Shown in pieces: positions 23,696 through 29,873 of a DNA stretch of 29,873 nucleotides; positions within the stretch are counted from its first letter, which is position 1; each line of letters opens with the position of its first letter. Source of the DNA: CAMPJU01 sp046566095 (GTDB lineage: Bacteria > Pseudomonadota > Gammaproteobacteria > Xanthomonadales > Xanthomonadaceae); NCBI GenBank assembly GCA_046566095.1, contig JBKHXI010000007.1, positions 1 to 29,873 on the forward strand, given 5' to 3'. The translations under genes were made by a program, and so were the position numbers. The notes beneath the pieces were generated by a model. That model had not been told where the DNA came from. It was given only the letters and a program-made list of their open reading frames with translations, and searched no databases.

Positions 23696-26422
23696 ATGGA
23701 TACTCCCGATCCCATCGCGTGGCATTCGCTCGAAGCCCGCGAGGCGATGCGGCGCCTCGCCAGTGACGACGACGGGCTGGATTCCGCGGAGGCCGAATCC
23801 AGGCTCGCCAGGGTCGGACCGAACACCCTGCCCCGCGCTCGGCCCAGGCCGTGGTGGCGGCGACTGGCCGCCCAGTTCGACAGCATCCTGATCAAGGTCC
23901 TGCTTGTCGCGGCGGTGCTCGCGTTCGCACTCGGCCACGCCGTGGACGGCGTGGTGATCCTGCTGGTGGTAGCGGTGAACGCCGCGGTCGCATACCTGCA
24001 GGAAGGGCGCGCCCAACGTGCACTGGACGCGGTCCAGGACCTGCTGGCACCTTCCTGCACCGTGGTGCGCGACGGGCGGCGCAGGAAACTGGCGGCGGAC
24101 CTCCTGGTTCCCGGGGACATCATCCTGCTCGAGGCCGGCGACCGGGTGCCGGCCGATGCCCGGGTGCTTCGGGCCAGCAACCTCCAGGTCGACGAGTCCG
24201 CCCTGACCGGGGAATCGCTGCCGGTACCCAAGGCCGTCGACGCGGTTCCGGCCGCGTCGGGCCTCGGAGATCGTCCTGGCATCGTGCACGCGGGCACCCT
24301 CGTGTCGGGTGGGCAGGGGCGCGCCGTGGTCGTCGCCACCGGTGCGGCCACCGAACTCGGACGCATCGGCGCCCTGGTTGCCTCGGTCGACGCCCTCGAT
24401 ACGCCGCTGCTGCGCCAGATCGACGCATTTGCGAAACGACTGGCGGCCGGCATCGGCATGCTCTGCGCCGCGGTGGCCACGCTGGCGGTGGCCGCCTACG
24501 GGCAGGCTCCCGGCGAGGTCCTGATGGCCGTGATCGGCATCGCCGTGGCGGCGATTCCCGAAGGCCTGCCGATGATCGTCACGATCACGCTGGCGATCGG
24601 TGCGCAGCGGATGGCGGCCCACAACGCGATCGTGCGTACGCTCCCCGCGGTCGAGACCCTGGGGTCGGTCGGCGTGATCTGCTCCGACAAGACCGGCACG
24701 CTCACGCGCAGCGAGATGGTGGTCCGGCGGCTGGTGACCGTCGGTGCGGAGCGCGAAGTGACGGGTATCGGCTACGCACCGCAAGGCGCCATCGTGCCAC
24801 CGGTTGCCGGCGAGGCCGGGCCCGCGGAGCTGGCACGCTGCGCCTGGCTGTGCAACGACGCATCGCTCCACCAGGACGGCGCGGGCTGGATCGTGGATGG
24901 CGACACCATGGAGGGCGCGCTCAGGGCGATGGCGCTGAAGGCCGGCATCGATCCAGGCGACATGGATGCCGCGCATCCACGCCTCGCGGAGATTCCGTTC
25001 GATGCCGGCCACCGTTACATGGCCACCATGCACGCGGCTGGAGGTGGCGGGGGCGTGCTGGTGTGCATCAAGGGAGCACCCGAACGCCTCCTGCAACTTT
25101 GCGCCGCACAACGGACACCAGACGGCGGCGACGCGCCGCTCGATCACCTCTACTGGGCCGATGCCATCGGGCGGCTCGCGGACCAGGGCGCGCGGGTACT
25201 CGCATTCGCCGAACGTCGCCTTCCTTCGTTACCGCAGGTGTTCGACCGGGCGTGCGCCGAAAACGGACCGGTACTGCTGGGCATGGTCGGACTGAGCGAC
25301 CCGCCCCGGCCCGAGGCGGTGCAGGCGATCGCCGAGTGCCGCAATGCCGGCATCCGCGTCAAGATGGTCACCGGCGACCATGCCTCCACCGCAAGTGCGA
25401 TCGCACGCCAGCTTGGCCTTGAGCCCGGCTCCGGGCCGGCTACCGGCAGCGACATCGATGCCGCCGACGCGCAGGCGCTGCGCACCTTGCTCCGCGGCAC
25501 GGACGTGTTCGCGCGCACGACGCCCGAGCACAAGCTGCGCCTGGTCCAGTCACTGCAGGAAGACGGCCTGATCGTGGCGATGACCGGCGACGGCGTGAAC
25601 GATGCCCCGGCGCTGCGGCGCGCGGACATCGGCGTTGCCATGGGCATCAAGGGAACCGACGCGGCGCGCCAGGCCTCGCAGCTGGTCCTGGCCGATGACA
25701 ACTTCTCCAGCATCGTTGCGGCGGTGCGCCAGGGACGCATCATCCACGACAACATCACCAAGAGCATCGCCTGGTCGCTGCCGACCAATGGCGGGGAGGC
25801 ACTGGTGATCGTCGCTGCCCTGCTGTTCGGGCTGACGCTGCCGATCACCACAGTCCAGATCCTGTGGATCAACATGATCACGGCCGTGACCCTCGGGCTG
25901 ACGTTCGCCTTTGAGCCGGCCGAGCCTGGCTTGATGCAGCGCCCTCCAAGGCCTCCGCGCAAGGCGTTGCTCACGCCGTTGCTGCTGTGGCGGATCGGCC
26001 TGGTGTCCGTGCTCTTCGCTGCCTGCGCCTTCAGCCTGTTCGGATGGGCCGGGGCGCGCGGCATCGCCGATGAACAGGCGCGTACCCTCGTCGTCAACGC
26101 CATCGTGGCGCTGGAGGTGTTCTACCTCTTCAGCATCCGTTTCCTCACGCGCAGCTCCCTGAACTGGCGCGGCGTGCTGGGGACTCCGCCGGTGCTGGTG
26201 GCGCTGGCGCTGTTGGTCCTGCTCCAGGCGGCTTTCACCTACCTGCCTCCGATGCAGGCGGCATTCGGCACGGGCCCGCTCAGCGCGACCCAGCTGGCCC
26301 TGGCGCTCGCCTGCGGCGTGATACTGCTTTCGCTTTTGGAGATCGAGAAGTGGCTGCGCCGGGCGATGGGCCACGAGGGTGCTGGGAGGATCCACACCCC
26401 GACCGCACCACGGCAGTACTGA
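23696..26422 (+). CDS. Cation-translocating P-type ATPase (P2-like)
   Basis: Inner-membrane ATP-driven cation pump. From ATG 23696 (weak GGAG upstream) it has 908 residues; GTG 23648 and ATG 23666 are alternatives. Domains in order: cation-ATPase N-terminal segment (10-60), actuator with TGES (171-174), PEGLP in M4 (288-292), phosphorylation site Asp331 in SDKTGT, nucleotide domain with KGAPER, hinge GDGVNDAPALRRADIG, and six C-terminal helices. M5 retains TNGGE. M6 reads NMITAVTLGLTFAFEP, without the Asp that follows Asn-x-x-Thr in SERCA calcium pumps, so the ion cannot be assigned as calcium. Anaerobically induced, ANR-controlled ATPases of similar type occur in Pseudomonas, which fits the upstream box. 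It converges on the second Fnr gene, 33 bases apart. Confidence 0.9.
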   Translation: MDTPDPIAWHSLEAREAMRRLASDDDGLDSAEAESRLARVGPNTLPRARPRPWWRRLAAQFDSILIKVLLVAAVLAFALGHAVDGVVILLVVAVNAAVAYLQEGRAQRALDAVQDLLAPSCTVVRDGRRRKLAADLLVPGDIILLEAGDRVPADARVLRASNLQVDESALTGESLPVPKAVDAVPAASGLGDRPGIVHAGTLVSGGQGRAVVVATGAATELGRIGALVASVDALDTPLLRQIDAFAKRLAAGIGMLCAAVATLAVAAYGQAPGEVLMAVIGIAVAAIPEGLPMIVTITLAIGAQRMAAHNAIVRTLPAVETLGSVGVICSDKTGTLTRSEMVVRRLVTVGAEREVTGIGYAPQGAIVPPVAGEAGPAELARCAWLCNDASLHQDGAGWIVDGDTMEGALRAMALKAGIDPGDMDAAHPRLAEIPFDAGHRYMATMHAAGGGGGVLVCIKGAPERLLQLCAAQRTPDGGDAPLDHLYWADAIGRLADQGARVLAFAERRLPSLPQVFDRACAENGPVLLGMVGLSDPPRPEAVQAIAECRNAGIRVKMVTGDHASTASAIARQLGLEPGSGPATGSDIDAADAQALRTLLRGTDVFARTTPEHKLRLVQSLQEDGLIVAMTGDGVNDAPALRRADIGVAMGIKGTDAARQASQLVLADDNFSSIVAAVRQGRIIHDNITKSIAWSLPTNGGEALVIVAALLFGLTLPITTVQILWINMITAVTLGLTFAFEPAEPGLMQRPPRPPRKALLTPLLLWRIGLVSVLFAACAFSLFGWAGARGIADEQARTLVVNAIVALEVFYLFSIRFLTRSSLNWRGVLGTPPVLVALALLVLLQAAFTYLPPMQAAFGTGPLSATQLALALACGVILLSLLEIEKWLRRAMGHEGAGRIHTPTAPRQY

Positions 26423-26455
26423 CTCCGGACAGCGTCCTTCTGCCGTCGCGGCCGA

Positions 26456-27220
26456 TCAGGCGCGATGACCACCCCGTCGGGGGGGCTCGTGTTCGGCCCC
26501 GTGCGCGAGCCGCGACAGCGCCCGGGGGTCGACCACCTCGACGCGCCGGCCGGACACGGCGATCACGCCATCCTCCTGCAGCCGGGTGAAGCCGCGGCTC
26601 ACGGTTTCCAGGGCCAGGCCGAGGAAATTGCCGATTTCCTCGCGGCTCATCGGAAGCCGGATCACGTCGGCCCGTTCCCCGGCGCGGCGCAGGCGCTCGC
26701 CCAGCCCGTGCAGGAACAGGGCGATGCGCTCGCCGGCCTGGCGCCGGACCAGGATCTGAATGTGGTCCTGGTCGCGGTCCACGCCCGAGCCGATCACCCG
26801 CAGCAACTGCCGCTGGAGGCCGGGCACCTGCGCGACCACGGCCTCCAGGCGCTCGATCGGGATCTCGCAGATCTCCGAGGCGACCAGCGCGACCGCTTCA
26901 CAGCGGTGCCAGCCGGCGCCGAGCGCGTCCATGCCGATCAGTTCCCCGGCCATGTGGAAACCGAGCACCTGCTCCTCGCCTTCCTCGCTGGTGCTTACCG
27001 TCTTGAAGGCGCCCGCGCGCGCCACGTAGATCGCCGACAGGGCGTCGCCCGGCCGGAACAGGCGCCCGCCCCGGGCGACCTCGCGCTTGCGCCGCACGAT
27101 CGCGTCGATCAGCGCCAGGTCGCGAGATTCCACGCCCGCGGCGAGGCACAGCTGACGCAGCGAGCATTGCGCGCAGCTGCGCCGCAGGCTGTCCAGGTCG
27201 ATGACAGGTGCCGAACCCAT
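26456..27220 (-). CDS. Fnr/Anr-type transcriptional regulator (paralogue 2)
   Basis: A second CRP/FNR regulator with a complete set of [4Fe-4S] ligands: Cys16, Cys19 and Cys25 in CAQCSLRQLC, and Cys118 in EICEIPIE, all offset by minus four from E. coli FNR. The 254-residue product has the sensor barrel with VLGFHMAGELIGMDALG, a dimerisation helix, and a helix-turn-helix with LETVSRGFTRL holding the DNA-reading Glu, Ser and Arg. Positions equivalent to E. coli Ser24 and Leu28 are Ser and Leu, unlike paralogue 1. The start at 27220 gives normal length; the frame is open upstream but runs through the pnp terminator. It probably binds the same TTGAT-N4-ATCAA boxes. Confidence 0.92.
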   Translation of the reverse strand: MGSAPVIDLDSLRRSCAQCSLRQLCLAAGVESRDLALIDAIVRRKREVARGGRLFRPGDALSAIYVARAGAFKTVSTSEEGEEQVLGFHMAGELIGMDALGAGWHRCEAVALVASEICEIPIERLEAVVAQVPGLQRQLLRVIGSGVDRDQDHIQILVRRQAGERIALFLHGLGERLRRAGERADVIRLPMSREEIGNFLGLALETVSRGFTRLQEDGVIAVSGRRVEVVDPRALSRLAHGAEHEPPRRGGHRA

Positions 27221-27295
27221 GCACCCATGCTGCCACGATCCGGCCGGCCCGCGCAGCAGGGGCCGGTCGCGGGCGCCCGCGCGGCGGCCGCCCAC

Positions 27296-27318
27296 GAAAA
27301 AGCGGGCCGAAGCCCGCT
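27296..27318 (-). terminator. Intrinsic terminator downstream of pnp
   Basis: Reading the minus strand: stem AGCGGGC, loop TTCG, stem GCCCGCT, then TTTTC. The 7-bp GC-rich stem with a TTCG tetraloop and a T-run is a standard Rho-independent terminator. It is about 110 bases past the pnp stop and before the start of the Fnr paralogue gene. Confidence 0.88.
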
Positions 27319-27426
27319 TCTTCGTTCGGTCGTCCTGGACCGGGCCCCCGGCCCTCACGGAAGCGGGGGCGGATCTGCTTGCGGGGCGGAGCCCGCGCCG
27401 CTCCCGGAACGACACGGGCGGGTTGC

Positions 27427-29535
<2,109 letters not shown>

Positions 29536-29598
29536 GTAGTATTTCCTTGCTGTGCTTGCTGCCGGTTCAACCACGCCGAACCCATGTCCAGCGCGGGC

Positions 29599-29616
29599 GA
29601 CCGCGGTATGGCGGTC
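29599..29616 (-). other. Small hairpin in the pnp leader
   Basis: GACCGC, six-base loop, GCGGTC, just after the rpsO terminator on the minus strand and 64 bases before the pnp start codon. In E. coli an RNase III-cut stem in the pnp leader mediates autoregulation. This stem is shorter and its role here is only a suggestion. Confidence 0.3.
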
Positions 29617-29619
29617 TGG

Positions 29620-29650
29620 AAAAAAAACGCGGCGCATCGCTGCGCCGCGT
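29620..29650 (-). terminator. Intrinsic terminator between rpsO and pnp
   Basis: On the minus strand: stem ACGCGGCGCA, loop GCGA, stem TGCGCCGCGT, then a run of seven further T. The stem is a perfect 10 bp. It lies 15 bases past the rpsO stop. Confidence 0.93.
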
Positions 29651-29664
29651 CGTGTTTCTGGATT

Positions 29665-29873
29665 TTACCTGCGCAGGCCGAGCTTCTCGATCAGGGCCTT
29701 GTAGCGCGCGGCATCCTTGCGGTGCAGGTAGTCGAGCAGGCTGCGGCGCTGGTTGACCATCATCAGCAGGCCGCGCCGGCTGTGGTGGTCCTTCTTGTGG
29801 GTCTTGAAGTGCTCGGTCAGGTGCACGATGCGCGCGGTCAGCAGCGCGACCTGTACCTCGGGGGAGCCGGTGT
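29665..29873 (-). CDS. rpsO: 30S ribosomal protein S15 (partial, N-terminus off window)
   Basis: Primary 16S rRNA-binding protein of the small subunit. The visible 68 or so C-terminal residues read GSPEVQVALLTARIVHLTEH, then KTHKKDHHSRRGLLMMVNQR and RSLLDYLHRKDAARYKALIE, ending KLGLRR at the TAA (29667-29665). These are highly conserved in S15, including the His and Ser of HKKDHHSRRGL that contact rRNA. About 20 N-terminal residues lie beyond the window end. pnp follows downstream. Confidence 0.98.
   Translation of the reverse strand, partial: TGSPEVQVALLTARIVHLTEHFKTHKKDHHSRRGLLMMVNQRRSLLDYLHRKDAARYKALIEKLGLRR

Noticed and set aside
23159..25147. 662-codon minus-strand frame across the transpeptidase start and ATPase
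   Set aside because: It is out of frame with the transpeptidase and antisense to the ATPase; no family motif.
27221..27415. N-terminal extension of the second Fnr paralogue
   Set aside because: It runs through the pnp terminator, and the shorter form matches the normal Fnr length and cysteine spacing.

Overview
The window is high-GC, densely coding gammaproteobacterial DNA. Gene content (class III phaEC, ccoNOQP-ccoG-fixH-ccoI-ccoS, hemN next to an Fnr, fabAB, rpsO-pnp) and GTAG-headed REP repeats point to Xanthomonadales/Lysobacteraceae (Lysobacter, Luteimonas or Thermomonas type). This assignment is inferred from protein style, not from a database match. No rRNA, tRNA, CRISPR array, prophage or insertion sequence was seen.

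Layout. 1-2070 (minus): a PHA synthase pair, phaE then phaC, with phaC cut by the window edge. 2207-2284: a REP pair. 2342-3503 (minus): a CDP-alcohol phosphatidyltransferase and a small membrane protein. 3591-5814 (plus): hemN and an Fnr regulator behind an FNR/ANR box. 5887-6932: a broken quinol-dependent nitric oxide reductase gene with its promoter-like region intact. 7173-8926 (minus): fabA-fabB. 9038-10228 (minus): an outer-membrane beta-barrel protein, divergent from nirK-nirV-sco (10416-13300, plus), with one FNR/ANR-type box on each side of the divergent promoter. 13582-22503 (plus): a tightly packed cbb3 oxidase operon, ccoNOQP, a small unnamed membrane gene, ccoG, fixH, ccoI, ccoS and a SafE/CcoH-like gene. 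22516-26422: a minus-strand L,D-transpeptidase and a plus-strand P-type ATPase diverging from a shared FNR/ANR-type box. 26456-27220 (minus): a second Fnr/Anr paralogue. 27427-29873 (minus): rpsO (partial) and pnp with intrinsic terminators.

How it fits together. About 24 kb (3.0-27.2 kb) forms a low-oxygen island: oxygen-independent haem synthesis, a high-affinity oxidase with its copper and haem assembly factors, copper nitrite reductase with a copper chaperone, a porin-like protein, a cation pump, and two [4Fe-4S] Fnr-type regulators near the ends. Six 14-bp FNR/ANR-type boxes sit in front of these genes. In five cases a box placed at the class II position (-41.5) predicts a start at or just upstream of a start codon. 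At hemN the predicted +1 is the A of the ATG, suggesting a leaderless mRNA. The local NO reductase is a pseudogene, so NO made by NirK must be handled by genes outside the window. Other points of interest are a PhaE with a histone H1-like basic tail, an unnamed gene inside the cbb3 operon, and different cluster-neighbouring residues in the two Fnr paralogues.
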